From assembly GCA_037893225.1 (NCBI GenBank), contig JAZGUH010000551.1, forward strand, positions 62,001 to 126,000: DNA of 64,000 nt, read 5' to 3'. This DNA is from Hippasteria phrygiana. Its lineage: Eukaryota; Echinodermata; Asteroidea; Valvatida; Goniasteridae. The notes under the pieces were generated by a model. The model made no database searches and was not told the DNA's origin. It saw nothing but the letters and a program-made list of their open reading frames with translations. Positions 9,725 through 22,142 of this stretch are shown here, in pieces; positions within the stretch are counted from its first letter, which is position 1, and every line of letters begins with the position of its first letter. Both the position numbers and the translations under genes were made by a program.

Positions 9725-12178
9725 ATGCAGTACGAGGACATTTTACATCAAGTCGGTGCTTTTGGCAAGTACCAGAAGCTACTGATCCTTTCCATGGCCA
9801 TGATACAAGTTCCTTGCGCATTCCACTTTATAGCGCAAGTGTTTCTGGCTGCAAATACTGACTACTGGTGTGTGGTTCCAGACGACCAGGCCATCAACTG
9901 CAGCCAACTCCAGCTGGCCTCAGTCGCTGAGTGTCAGGAAGAGCAGAAGAGCTACAGTATTCCCTACGAGATTGACGCTGATGGAAAGAAAGTCTACTCC
10001 TCCTGTCAGCGGTATGACACAGATGATGAAGATGTCGACAGCGGAGGAAGTCTGAATTCAACTGATGTCATCCCGTGCGATGCTGGATGGGACTTTGACC
10101 GATCACGCTACAAGTCCACCATCAATCAAGACTTCAGTCTGTTGTGTGACAGGGATTATCTCCCTGGAATCGCACAGTCGGTTTGGTTTGCAGGTTTGTT
10201 GGTTGGTTCCTTGGTGTGGGGTTCTGTGGGTGACTGGATCGGTAGAAGAAAGGCCTTCATCCTTTGCCTCGTTATTGTAACCATATCATCAATTGTGACA
10301 ACCTTTGTGCCAAGTTTTGCTGCTTACATTGCCTTGCGCTTCATTACAGCAGCCTGTGCCTATGGAACAGCCCTTCTGAGTTTTGTCATCCTCACGGAAA
10401 TTGTTGGGCCAAAGAAGAGAGCTCTGGCATGCATGGAGTTTTTTGCTCTCTTCTCATTTGGTTACATTATCTTGTCCCTATTGGCATACTTTCTGCGAGA
10501 ATGGCGCCACCTGCAGTTGGCAATATCCATCCCATATGTCCTCTCTTTTCTTCTGATCTTGGTGCTGCCCGAGTCCCCTCGCTGGCTCATGTCAAAAGGA
10601 AGATTCCAGGAAGCCGCCAAGATCATCAACAAGATCGCCAAAGTAAATGGCAACCAGGCTCCTCAAGATTTGCTTGACAATTGCAGGGAAACCTGTCCAG
10701 ATGGAAAGCGTCCGCAGTTTCCAGTGACCCAGTTAGATCTTGTCCGTACTCCAAACATCCGCAAGAAAACTCTCATTATTTGCTACGACTGGTTCGTAGT
10801 AAACATGGTATACTACGGACTATCCCTGAGTACCTCTGCCTTGGGTATAGATGACTACCTTGCCGCTTTTGTGTCTGGTGGGATTGAGCTACCTGGCTTT
10901 GTTCTCTGCTGGTACGTGATGGATCGCTTTGGAAGACGTTTGACCCTAGCAGGCTTCTACGTCTCTGGTGGGTTGTTCTGCCTCATCACCATCTTTATTC
11001 CTCTTGGTGCTGGAAGGGCTGCAGTAGCCATGGTGGGGAAGTTTGCCATCAGTGCGGCATTCAGCCATATTTACATCTACTCCAGCGAGCTTTACCCAAC
11101 CGTCATTCGTAGCATTGGTGTGGGTACATCCTCTATGGTAGCTCGTATCAGTGGCATTCTCTGCCCCATCATCTTAACCCTGGGCAAGTACTGGGAGCCG
11201 CTGCCACTCTGCATCTTTGGGGGCAGCTCCATTATTGCTGGTCTCCTGTCTCTGCTGCTTCCAGAAACTGTGCACTATAGCCTACCGGATTCCATTCAGG
11301 ATGGGGAGAATTTCGGAGGTACGTCAAATTTTGACATCGAAATATATTCAGGTGGTTTGAAGCTTTTTTTTTTTTTTTAATCTATTTTTGAATTTTAGTT
11401 TACAGTTCAAATTCTTTATTCGCATAAAATGCACAATAAAAAAAAAAAATGCAAATCATATACACATACAAATTTAAACAAAAACAATAATACACAAATA
11501 CAAACATTAGACAGTACAGAAAAACTCTAAAAAATCATTACATTCATCCCTACTACAGAAACCGTTTGTATGGCTGTCTTTAATGGCAGCAATCACCCTA
11601 ATCTGATTAGCAACCCTAATCCTGTCTTTATTACTACAACAAAAGGCATTCCATTCCTTTATAACATTAGAGGAGCACATGTTATATTTAGAACACAAAA
11701 ACCTAAAATTACCCCCCATAACAGAGTAAGAACCAAACTGGCCCATTTTACTAGTTTTCACAGTAAGGTTATTACAATTTAGAGCCATATTTACAATTTT
11801 AATAACTTTTTTAAAACCCTCCTGTGTGCACCTGGCCAAAATCGACCCAGTTGTTGTACAGATCAAAACCTATCAAATGACAGATTGAAACACACACAAA
11901 CTGTCAGAGTTGGTGTTTAGAGTTTTTGATAGTAAAATATAGATATAAGTATAGGAGGGATGCATATCATGATTAAACCATATCAAAAAACAAGCGTGGT
12001 GATAATTTCAATTTCTGAATTTGTTCTCATTACTTCATCAGTGGATCAGCATTTCTGGCAGTATTCTTACGGCGCTCCTAGAAAAGAGCGTTTGGATTTT
12101 ACTCCTCCTCTGCAGGACTATGTACCCCTATCTACACAAGAGAAAACTCCAACAGAGCCATGCCCAGCAGCTGTCTAA
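9725..12178 (+). CDS. SLC22-family organic ion transporter, copy 2, intact
   Basis: Intact paralogue of the gene at 2029. Exon 1 is 9725-11318 (donor GTACGT) and exon 2 is 12042-12178 (acceptor CTTCATCAG, stop TAA at 12176). The split Gly/Val codon keeps phase 1, and the joined product is 576 residues, normal for SLC22. The start ATG begins MQYEDILHQ, the expected N-terminal helix before TM1; copy 1 has an extra 11 residues before the same Met. Family motifs are all present: Cys-rich loop with NCS and NST sequons and an acidic DTDDEDVD stretch, GDWIGRRK, PESPRWL, and ELYPTVIRSIGVG in the penultimate membrane region. The cytoplasmic tail ends in DYVPLST and a Pro-rich segment. Expected role: plasma-membrane uptake or efflux of small organic ions; substrate unknown. 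Vertebrate SLC22 genes are cut by many introns, whereas here about 92% of the coding sequence is one exon, which suggests an intron-poor or retroposed ancestor. A 5' untranslated exon could exist (a CAG lies just upstream of the ATG). Confidence 0.9.
11364..11810 (-). mobile_element. 5'-truncated non-LTR retrotransposon 3' end
   Basis: Read on the minus strand, this has a coding tail (about 100 residues, stop at 11507), a short 3' region, an AATAAA signal (11420-11415) and a poly(A) tail (T-run 11364-11378 on +). The tail peptide has a Cys/Asp-rich pattern (NFRFLCSKYN, SRDECNDFL) that resembles the extreme C-terminus of LINE ORF2 proteins; the clade is uncertain. The structure of truncated 5' end plus poly(A) is typical of target-primed reverse transcription. 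The open frame runs on by chance into the adjacent MITE. Confidence 0.5.
11811..11956. mobile_element. TTAACCCTCC-family MITE in the SLC22 copy 2 intron
   Basis: Starts TTAAAACCCTCCTGTGTGC and ends near GGAGGG with the final TTAA lost. Closely similar to 39370-39502 and 55592-55722. Confidence 0.6.
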
Positions 12179-12259
12179 GTTCTAGTCTGGTTCCCAGACC
12201 AAAATAATCTGACTATTTCTGATGAATAGGGTCTGGTAGCCACCAATGCCACATGAACA

Positions 12260-12283
12260 AAACGGGAGGAATTCCTCCCGTTT
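12260..12283. repeat. 24-bp perfect palindrome
   Basis: AAACGGGAGGAA followed directly by its reverse complement, 82 bp after the stop of SLC22 copy 2. Confidence 0.9.
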
Positions 12284-14173
12284 CCGCAAATGTTTGAAGT
12301 TTTCTGCACTTGTTTTCTGTAACAATCTGCTGTTAACGTTAATGTTTGTGAGGCCGTTACAGATCGGGGAATTTGAATTCTCAATAATATATACTGAAAA
12401 ATCAATGCCATACTCTTGCAGTATTTTGCCGACCGGATTTTGCAAGAATATTAAATTTGAATGATGCAACTGTCCTCACTCGGACTTATACTGGACATCA
12501 TGATCTATTTTATACCATTGTTACTACCACACCTAAGATTTGTTAAGAGTCGTCAGGGAATCTTCAGGTCAGTGAACCAGACTAAGTTCATCTGGTTTGC
12601 TTCTCAGACCAAAACTACAAATGGACAAGAACTAAGCAAGAACTTGCCAAGCATAAAATCAGTGTTTTATAGCACAAAACCTTTTGCTTACTGGCCAAAC
12701 TGTCAATCTGGGTATCATGGATTGTGAACGGTTCCCATTAACCCCTTGAACCTGGTTATTTATAATGAGGTGCTGGGTGCCGGCCGGCTTGTGCAGCCAA
12801 ACGAAACGGACACAAGAGGCTTGTGCAGCCAAGCGTAACATGTAATCCAACAATGGATTAAAACTGCAGAGATAGCATTTATAGACACTATCCGGCAAGG
12901 TGGTAATTGTTTTGTTTTTTTACGTGTATAGACGTCATCTGTCTTCAAGGGATTAAGTAAACTTGCTTGACAGTATTTCCTGAACAGCAAATCAAGTTAT
13001 TTAATATCAGTGGTCCCAGGACCTTTGGTGGAAGTTATTTGTACATGTAGCAATGTAATTGTACTGATTGTTTGCACATATGTTAGCATCTATAGGTAAA
13101 GTGACAAGATTATAATTAATTGGAAAGTAATAATACTACATGTAATATAATTTGTATTTTTGTACACATAGCTTCGGTTTTGATAATATAATAATCTTCT
13201 AGGGTCAAAATGCTGCAGAAAATGGTACAGGTACATAAGGTTTAACATTTAAAAAGTTAAACACCAAAATAAGTTGTTTTTTACAGGGGTGATGGTGGTG
13301 CTAATAAAGGTGGTGGTAATACATGTAATTTGTTTTTCCGTCTTTTTAAAGAAAATAAGTAAAAGGTCTAACTTTAAACATTAAAATTTATTTTGATACC
13401 TAAAGGTAATATACAACATTTGCAAACATCAAAAAACCAAACTACCGAATTGTTATGAAGTACCTTACTTGACTGTGTAAGTACATGTATGTAAATAATA
13501 GTCTCAGGCATCCCGTGAAATCATGGCATCTAGTGTGGTCATTTTCAAGAAAAGTGGAATGAGGGGAGGAGGAGGGGGGAGGGGGAGGGGAAAACCCAGT
13601 GCCAGTGGATACAAAAAAATGTTTCTTCTAAGCTAGTTCATCATTTTCATTAAATATGAATTTCTTGTTAGACTGTTCTAGCACATGTCTAGTGGAAACT
13701 CAAGTTGTACAAAATTTGAGCACAGCAATCCAGCCATTTTAACTCAAGTACATGTACGTGCAGGCTGGTTTCCAGGCACAAGTGAATAACCTTTGAACAT
13801 TTCATTGTAATATAGGCCAGCCTCTAGGCCGCTTGCTATGCATGTACACGTACACGTACAAACAAACACTTGAGCACACTCCTAACCCCGTTACTTTGGA
13901 AACTATGCAATGTAATCACAGTTAATCTATTTATCTTTTTGGCGTCCCCCATCACCACTATGGAGAGGTCTTTGATGTTTTCTACTGAAACAAATCTTTT
14001 GAAGCATCTTAGCACTCCCACTCCCACTTCAAAAATGTATCCAATTTACATTTTTATCATCTATTGATGATTGATCACATACCCCTGTAATTGGATTGCA
14101 CTGTTTCAAAGTGCAGACACCTCAACATTCAAAACTTACAAACTCGGAAACTTCCACATTGGGTTCTCAAAGG
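12284..14173. other. Intergenic between SLC22 copy 2 and the hAT-like element
   Basis: Besides MITE copy b, I see only AT-rich sequence, scattered TACATGTA motifs and a G-rich purine run at 13558-13592. Confidence 0.5.
12738..12956. mobile_element. TTAACCCCTTG-family MITE, copy b
   Basis: TTAACCCCTTGAACC to CTTCAAGGGATTAA; reverse orientation of the internal sequence. Confidence 0.7.
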
Positions 14174-16460
14174 TCAAAGGTTAAGGTTTAACCGATGATC
14201 GGATCGGACATCGGATCGGGCCGATGTTTGGCAATATCGGCAAAACATCGGATCGGCAAAATTTGTAAGGTTTAACCGATGACGAACCGATGTTCGGCAA
14301 TGTCAATTAGCAAACTTTATACTCAATTTAATCATACACAAATGTCATGTTTTTTTATTAGAGCGCGAGTAAAAACGATGTTTTATTTGTGTGTGAAAAA
14401 TGAACAGTTTTATGCTGTGATGTATTATCATACCGGTGTAAATAACTCCGAGCTCCGCGTCTATGCAATCCGCGCTATCTGCACCGCATGCGTGAAAACT
14501 CAGTGCCCGAACACAACGAAGCAAGCAGTCAGTGCATGACTGTACTGGTCTACTGAACGTCATGAACGGAGTCGGGGAACTACACTGTGTGAAGCCACGA
14601 CGCGTTGTGGACTTTAGTTCAGCCAATCACATGTCTCTTGCATGCACAGCATTGGTGATATGTGTGCACCGTGTAATGTTATATACAGCGTGAATACAAA
14701 AATACCCTGGAAAAAAGACCAGCATAGACGCCCTAATAGGGAATTCCCTTCACGTGTGCCAATTTTGCTGGACTGAAGCTTGAATTGAATTGAAATCACT
14801 GCGAGTTCGGCGTCGTATTTTTACGACCGCAGATTTTTCTCCGTACATGTAAATAAATGCCTGGATTAGTTTTGCCCATTGTCCTAATTTGTTCTCCATT
14901 TCAACTTCTATCCAACAACCAGCAGTGTTCAAATAAAATTTAATAGGGTCGGTTGGTACATGTAGGCATAACATGTTAATTTTCTACCTCCATGCTAAAG
15001 GTGAGAATAATTAACGCAATACCCGTGTTAGAGGGGTCCCGAAACGAAGTACATGTACACATTTTGAGATGCTTTGTGAGACATATGCCTGATGAATTTT
15101 ATGTGATACGAGCATTGCAAAGTGGAAAATAAAATTTACGTATTGTAAAAATAATCAGCTTCCTTCCTATTTCTTTAAAACTGTAAACTTGTATGGTTAA
15201 GTCAAAACTCTCGTGTTGTGAATAATCGACCTTTTTATTCAGAACAAAGATAGATACATGATTGATAGCCTATTAATCAGCAAAAGCAATAAACTAAACA
15301 AAATAAATATGAAACTGCGATCACCATATCACAAACTGCACGCACAGAGTGCCGCGATACGAAAGCAGTCCATGCCGTACAACGCGCGGGCGAGCCCGGC
15401 CAACTGACAGCTCCATGCACGGTGCGCGCGTCACCGTAACACGTTGGCGAAACGTGGAATTATCCACACAGCCGTTTATCACGCACATCACTCAACCACT
15501 GGTCCACTTCTTGTCGCAATTTGTTTTGATTAAAACACATCCTGATTTTGACTATGATCCTTGTTGGTCCGATTCTTTGTTAGTTTTCACCGGGATTTTA
15601 TGAACAAATCTTGTCGAGTGGGCCTACGAAGTTCTAGAATCTTTATAGTAATTTGTTGCCTCCAAAGCATGCCTGTCAAAGCATGGTGTTGCATGAATAA
15701 ACACCCCCAACAACGGACCCGCTCTGCGCAATGTGCAGGCGCAGACGTTTTTTCCCATGATCGAGCCTGTACTTATTTTGCCGCATGCGCACGTACATTG
15801 TACTCCCGGCCGAACATCGACAAGATGTACACGATCTTTGAGTTACACATAGTTCCACATGTCGGCAAGTTCCGGACGCCCGGTCGGCAATTCCTACTAT
15901 TATGATCGGAAATCGGTATCGTAGAATTAATTTGTCTTCCTCTACCTAATAACATTTTATGGCTTTCGAAAATAGGGTGACCCGAACTGAAGGAATTTTT
16001 TTGTTTGGCCCAATTTATTACTGTGTTAACCCTAACTCCCTAGGGTGTGTGGAAAATCATATTAAAATTGGAGGATTTAGGACTGTTAGGGTTAAGGGAG
16101 TCGTGGGTTTGTCTTGCGTATGTCACTGTTGGTTGGGCGCAATCGGTCGATGTGCGCGATCGGTCGATCGTGCTGCGCTATCAGTCGATTCTGACGGATA
16201 TCTTGGACTTTACTTACCTTTCAAAAAAATCCTCTAGAGCCGTGAATTAGAAAGAACATGTGTTCGACTGGTGGCAGCGTGATCGGTCCATAGCGTCACG
16301 ATCTACCGATAGCGCAGCACGATTTTTTGACGTTTTTGATGCCATAGTTTATGTCGATTAAAAACATCGGATCGGATCGGACATCGGCCGATGTTCCAAA
16401 AAAAACATCGGCCATCGGATCGGCAGGCAAATCCAACATCGGTTGAACCTTATCAAAGGT
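14174..16460. mobile_element. hAT-like DNA element, 2271 bp, with exact 8-bp target duplication
   Basis: The target duplication TCAAAGGT occurs at 14174-14181 and 16453-16460. Terminal inverted repeats TAAGGTTTAACCGATG and, inverted, TAAGGTTCAACCGATG (one mismatch) bound 14182-16452. Subterminal repeats of ATCGGATCGGACATCGG are found at both ends. No transposase frame is visible, so it is non-autonomous. It contains a later-inserted 70-bp TTAA MITE at 16026-16095. Confidence 0.8.
16026..16095. mobile_element. 70-bp TTAA MITE, family 1, copy c
   Basis: TTAACCCTAACTCCCTAGGG to GGACTGTTAGGGTTAA. Nested in the 2271-bp hAT-like element, hence younger. Confidence 0.75.
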
Positions 16461-16705
16461 TATTCGGGATAAAATTGCTGAATTAATGCCCATTCTGATT
16501 GAATTTAACAAGTGCGCGTTGTACGACCACCTTTTGCATTCACACACGCGCGTTAGGTCATGCAGGTCATTTGGGATAAATGTCACTGCGCACATGCGCA
16601 GTTGAAATACCGAACTGGCTTACATGTACTGAAGAGCTCTACAACTCAATTAATTTCATTTGTTCATGTCTGACATGAATTGTCCCAAGGTTAAAATGAA
16701 GGGAA

Positions 16706-16998
16706 TTAACCCTAACTCCCTTGGGTGTGTAGAAATTAATATTAAAATTTGAAAGAAAGCATTTTGGGGGAACATGCTTAACCCTAACAGCCCAAGGCTT
16801 TTTACTAGAATCCTTCCCAAACCACACAAACTCCAACACTGTGTAGTAAACCAATGGCACATTCTTTGTACTTAGACAAAATCAGGGCATCAAGTCCCAT
16901 GCAAAGTGATGGTGCCAAGGCTCTACAGTACCCAATCACACAAAATTCAACACAAATGGGGTGTTTGATTTTGGCAGGTTAGGGATGGTTAGGGTTAA
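16706..16998. mobile_element. Longer TTAA element with family 1 ends
   Basis: Begins TTAACCCTAACTCCCTTGGG and ends GGATGGTTAGGGTTAA, 293 bp. An internal TTAACCCTAACAG at about 16779 suggests a composite of two copies. Confidence 0.6.
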
Positions 16999-17068
16999 TT
17001 ACGTGTACATTTGTAGTTTCAATTAGTTTTATTTGAGAATCAACTTTGACAAATCGATGCCTCGCTTG

Positions 17069-17357
17069 TTAACCCCTTGAGTAAGGTATTTTACGGGAGA
17101 CGTCGGGGTGCCGCGGCGGGTCTGGCAGCCAAGCGAAACGGCCACAATGTGTTTGTGCAGTGAAGCGTAACATATACACAATAATCCAACAATGATTTGA
17201 AACTGCACAAACAGCGGCCAATGGCGCCATCCGGCCTGGTGGCACTGTTTAATCCAACAATGGATTGAAACTGCACAAACAGCAGCCAATGGCGTCATCC
17301 GGCCTGGTGGCACTGTTTTTTTGCGCCATATGGCGTCATCCGTACGCAAGGGGTTAA
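17069..17357. mobile_element. TTAACCCCTTG-family MITE, copy c, internally duplicated
   Basis: TTAACCCCTTGAGTAAGG to GTACGCAAGGGGTTAA. The segment with AATCCAACAATGGATTGAAA and GGCGTCATCCGGCCTGGTGG occurs twice in tandem. Confidence 0.75.
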
Positions 17358-17696
17358 GTAATGATCGGTCTGAGAACCACCAAAACGCTTGACCTAAACA
17401 TGCCTTACATTATAGGAAAAAAGACTCTTCTGTAATGTAACAATTGACCCGTCACTGACATAAAGATGGACAGTACTTAATTATCCCTGGGAAAGAATCA
17501 CTCCATTCAAGGGCAATTCAGATACATGTAGTTGGATGGATGACCATCTTATTGAAGACTAACGGGACATGGGGTCTTGGATAAGTCTGATTAAAATGCA
17601 TCAAAAAGTGGAGTATGACCACCTGATGTGTCATTTTTAAAGTCTAGATGAAAAGATTCTCTTGCATCAAACTTTTGACCGTTATAGTTAAACAGA

Positions 17697-17885
17697 CATG
17701 TACATGTACATGTACATGTACAACATGTACATGTACAACATGTACATGTACAACATGTACATGTACAACATGTACATGTACAACATGTACATGTACAACA
17801 TGTACATGTACAACATGTACATGCACAACATGTACATGTACAACATGTACAACATGTACAACATGTACATGTACATGTACATACA
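17697..17885. repeat. TACATGTA-based 15-bp minisatellite
   Basis: Unit CATGTACATGTACAA in about ten copies, flanked by pure (ACATGT) runs. Open frames on both strands (Cys-Thr or Met-Tyr repeats) are artefacts of the repeat. Confidence 0.97.
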
Positions 17886-18044
17886 CTTAGTGCTCTTCAG
17901 GAAACAAATTAATTGATACACATCCGAGTCACTTTTTATGATCACCGTAACTCAAGTCAGATTTTGTTTTCCAAAATAATCTCTCAGGACAAATATACAT
18001 GAACTAAATAAGTGATTTTTGTTTGACTAGTCAAGGCCGAAGGA

Positions 18045-18135
18045 TGCAAGGAGGAATGAGGGGAGAAAGGAGGGGGGGCTGGGGGGAGGGGGGGGCTGGG
18101 GGGAGGGGGACTGGGGGAGGGAGGGGGAGGTTGAC
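18045..18135 (+). repeat. G-rich purine tract
   Basis: Almost unbroken A/G sequence of GGGGGAGGGG-like blocks on one strand, a candidate for triplex or quadruplex structure. Poly(C) tracts follow at 18331-18380. Confidence 0.85.
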
Positions 18136-18385
18136 AGTTCAGTTAGAAAAAGAAGAGAGAACAAAAAATAGAGGGACCGGAAACAAGGACAATAAAACAT
18201 TCCAAGCTGGCAAAAGTGAATCATCTCCACCAATTATTCCAGTTTTCTATTGAATGCTTCTGCAACAAAAATTGGCAACAAAAATTCACAGATGGATGGA
18301 ACAGGGTACATGTATCAGGCTTTTCACATTCCCCCCCCCCCCCCCCCCAAAAAATGCCCAGCCCCCCCCCCCCCCCCCCCTGCAC

Positions 18386-20057
18386 TTTACTTGAAAGCTT
18401 TGCTAAATTTGTCAGTCAATCTGATTATATGCCTCCTGCACCTACATGTATTGTGAGAAGTGTGTGGGATGGAAGCACGAGGGAAATAAAAACTTGTTTG
18501 CTAGACAAGTGTTGGTATACAAATGTAACAGCCGTCAGAGAATTATTGGCATTTCAGTATATTCATGCCAGCTTCTGTAAAGGATGGAAATGTTCATGTT
18601 GATTTTTTTTAAAACCACTTTTATAATAAAAATAATGCATAAGATGAAAAAAATGCTTTGAATAGAAGCCCATGCTTTGCTTCCTTCATAAAATATACAT
18701 ACTGTACATGTACATACATACATACATACATACATGTACATTCCTAATTTTTTTATTTAAAAAAAACATTTTTTTTTTTCATAATCCAGGTTCATAAAAT
18801 GGCCTTACATTGTGGCTGATCTTACAGTAGCCTTCCAATCTTTTCATCTCTGAAAAAATGAGGTGAAAGCTTTTAAGAAAATCTTCCGTGATGTAATCAA
18901 AGCACAAGATAACACTACATAAAGATGAGCATCAAACAAGGGTTACCAGCTTAAACCCCTGCTCATCTGATTCAGGCAGTACCAGTCTCTCGGCCAAGAG
19001 GCTGAAAATCTCGGAAGTCACATTCACATACACGTACCATGTACAAAGCACCCTATTACATGTATTTGTGACCGGCTCTTCAAGAAGGGGTATTATGTCG
19101 CACTATGTGAAAACACACAAAGGGCAGTTCAACATGTATGTGAAGTGGGTGAAAAAATCTTCACGCAAGTGATTTCTTTTTTTTTGGTTTGTTGGCTTCT
19201 GTTATAATATCTATATTTTCGGAATGTTTTTTCATTAATATTGATGAATAAAGATGAAAAATAAATGTTGATCAAAATTACTTCTATCTTATTTCTTTGC
19301 ACTTTTTGTGTTTAAAGGCCTGTATCTCTAAAAGCACTTCCGTTAAATTGGGAAAATAGGAGTATACAAATGTCAAGATATCTGGAGAACACAAAATGCC
19401 ACAGGGGTCAAACCTACATTCTGTACACCAAATTAAAGCTGAGGATGTGACCAATTCTACTATGTATATAACTCATTTTTCAAATTTTGCGACATACATT
19501 TAATAGCCCTTTTTGCAGAGCTGGTCCCATTTGTACATGTACATGTAAGAATGAAGACACTTCACAAACTGTATAACTTTTCAAAATCTAATTTATAATG
19601 CATGAAGCAACAGAATAAACATTCTCATGGTTGGGCCTCTTTTTATGGCCCAGCTAACATCAATCGGTACATTGTGAATCTGAAAAATCTCATTTTCAAT
19701 AACAACTGGAACAATGCTCTGACATTTTTTCCAACAAAGTTTAGCAAAACAACCAGACCTTGAGGGGGAAAAATGCAAGAGGGATACATAATGCAAGAGG
19801 GATTTTGTGAATTTGTGAATTTGTGCAAACTCAAAAATACCTTTATGGTCGTACACAATTGATGTAAGCATGAGGTCTTTAAGCGGTGCATAATAATTTT
19901 CTTGGATAAGCTGCGTCCCATTGTGATGAAATGTGGTGTGATTTAAGGCTAATATGCTTTAATTTCAGATCTGTAAGACTCGTCAATTTCAAATACGTTC
20001 AGGATTTACCGAGTACTTGAATATATCTTGAACTCTAAGTACATGTACAATGTACAT
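18386..20057. other. Intergenic, nothing recognised
   Basis: AT-rich; CATACATACA microsatellite near 18712-18735; no supported frame. Confidence 0.5.
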
Positions 20058-20225
20058 TTAACCCCGACCACACTAATCAAATCCAACAATATCCAACAGA
20101 GTAGTTTTTGTTGGATCTTGTCGAAGTGGATTGTGAACAAGTATCTTTTGTTTTAACACTACTGTGTCGTTGGATTGTTGGAATCAGCAAGGTGCCTAGA
20201 GAAAATGCAAAGGGGGTTAGGGTGA
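20058..20225. mobile_element. TTAA element with ATCCAACA repeats, copy a
   Basis: TTAACCCCGACCACAC to GGGGGTTAGGGTGAA; internal ATCCAACAATATCCAACAGA and inverted TTGGATTGTTGG. Confidence 0.6.
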
Positions 20226-20584
20226 ATTTGATCATCTTGGATTTCATCGGTTACATGTGCAGGGCTCAAATTTTAGGAAAGAATCCGCTACACCACAGGG
20301 CTCGTGGCTCAAGAACTCTACTAGACTGGAAAGAAATGTCCAAGATCGATGCACAATAAACAAAAACATGAATAAAAACCACGTATCGGTCTTACTTGGT
20401 GTACCACTGAGCAAAACTGAAATACACTGATTAAGTTTTAATAAATTGGTGCACTACATCTTAATTGCTGTGGTGCATTCAAGTTCTATGAGAGGTTAGT
20501 GAATGAAACCACTAGACCATAAGACTTTTTGGTCATGGAAACCACTTACCAGCACTTAAATTACTATCATCAGTCCAGTGGGTT

Positions 20585-20803
20585 TTAACCCCTTGCGTAC
20601 GGATGACGCCAAATGGTGCAAAAAACAGTAGCACCAGGTCGGATGACGCCATTTGCCGCTATTTGTGCAGTTTCAATCCATTGTTGGATTATTGTGTATG
20701 TTACGCTTGACTGCACAAGCACATTGTGGCCGTTTCGCTTGTCTGCACAGGCCGCCCCGGCACCCCCGACGCCTCACTACGATAACCATACTCAAGGGGT
20801 TAA
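20585..20803. mobile_element. TTAACCCCTTG-family MITE, copy d
   Basis: TTAACCCCTTGCGTACGGAT to ATACTCAAGGGGTTAA, 219 bp, the best-preserved copy. Confidence 0.8.
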
Positions 20804-22142
20804 GCCCCACATGTCCACACATACTGACAGAAATAACTACGTGTATTGCCATAAACGCAAGCACAATATTTTTCAACTTTCACAAAACCTAACCCCACTT
20901 TCCCTTACCCTACCCCCACGAATTTTGGTATATTTATGTTTTGGACCAACATCTACATATACATGTATCAATATATAACCTAATTGCGATGGTAAAATTT
21001 TGCCTCTAAAAGGAACTCTATGGAATTACATGTACAAGTACATGTACGAAGGTAGACACTGAAATGTCTCCCCAATTCCACTTGTCTTCCCAAGGTATAA
21101 AAAATGACGACAAAGTGTCTCATTAATTAAGGGTACTTCTAGTAGCTGTTCAAAAGAATCTGCATACAGAAAGCCCCAAATGTGGCCCCAATACCTACAT
21201 GTACAGTCTGCACTACATGTAGGTACATGTACACAATATTACTTCCGGGTGTGTTACCATAGAATATCAGTGCATAAAAGTTATTTTCATATCGTGAGTG
21301 AAGCGTGACCAGTGCAGTGGTACGCCTATTGTAAGTAGACACTGTAAGAATGCTGCATGCTGCTAAGCTTGCACGCTTGTACAATATTCAATCCAGCTGT
21401 AGATTTCTATGTCAAAATGAAGAACGCAGTATACAAGTAATTGCAAACACCATACATGTATACACATGGCACTCTCGACTGGCTGTGCAATACCAGTTGA
21501 GGGTGCCAAAGATCTCTTAATGTTGTGCTTATGGACCTACGAAGAAATGGCGTCGCAGCTTTTCTAAGACTTCAAATTTGGTGGAAAAACACCCACATAG
21601 ACGTATTACAAACAAAGAACACACTCTTGAGTCAGGTTCTCATATTGGTCAGCCTTATTAATCGTCTTATCTATGCAACCTGGATAGCAAGTCAGGTGTT
21701 TGAGTTGAAGCCACCGTCCGCCATATTATCACTCCCAATACAATAGGTTTGTCAACCTTGCCCCCAGTGTCTGCTTTAATCCTCATTGAGACCAGTGGTA
21801 AAATCATGAAAATGGGAGCGATAATATGGTGGTTACTGGCTTCAGATGCTTGTACATTGCACAATGGCCAATGAGCTTTTTATTGTATCCATTTTTATGG
21901 TAACTTACCAGCAAACTTCCTCTCAGCACTGGTGATATTAAAACTTCAAATCTTGCCTCTGTTGACAGAAAACAAAAAAATTGCGTTCTAATTTAGTGAA
22001 CAGGCAAAAGTTAAAAGAAAAATAAACTTTATAAAATGCTACCTACATTGTACGTGTACATGTACATGTATCATCCTGAATTTCAAATTATTCCCCCAGT
22101 GACCTGAAAAACATTTGTAATGCATACATGTAGTTGTACAGC
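20804..22142. other. Intergenic, nothing recognised
   Basis: No convincing coding or element ends; several TACATGTA motifs (for example 21030, 21190-21235). Confidence 0.45.

Larger units (their letters stand above)
11319..12041 (+). other. Intron of SLC22 copy 2 carrying a LINE tail and a MITE
   Basis: A 723-bp phase-1 intron at the same position as in copy 1 but of unrelated sequence. It is filled by an antisense non-LTR retrotransposon 3' end (about 11364-11810) and a TTAACCCTCC-family MITE (11811 to about 11956). Confidence 0.7.

Noticed and set aside
17644..17916. Cys-Thr, Met-Tyr and Val-His repeat frames
   Set aside because: Pure translation of the TACATGTA minisatellite in different frames.
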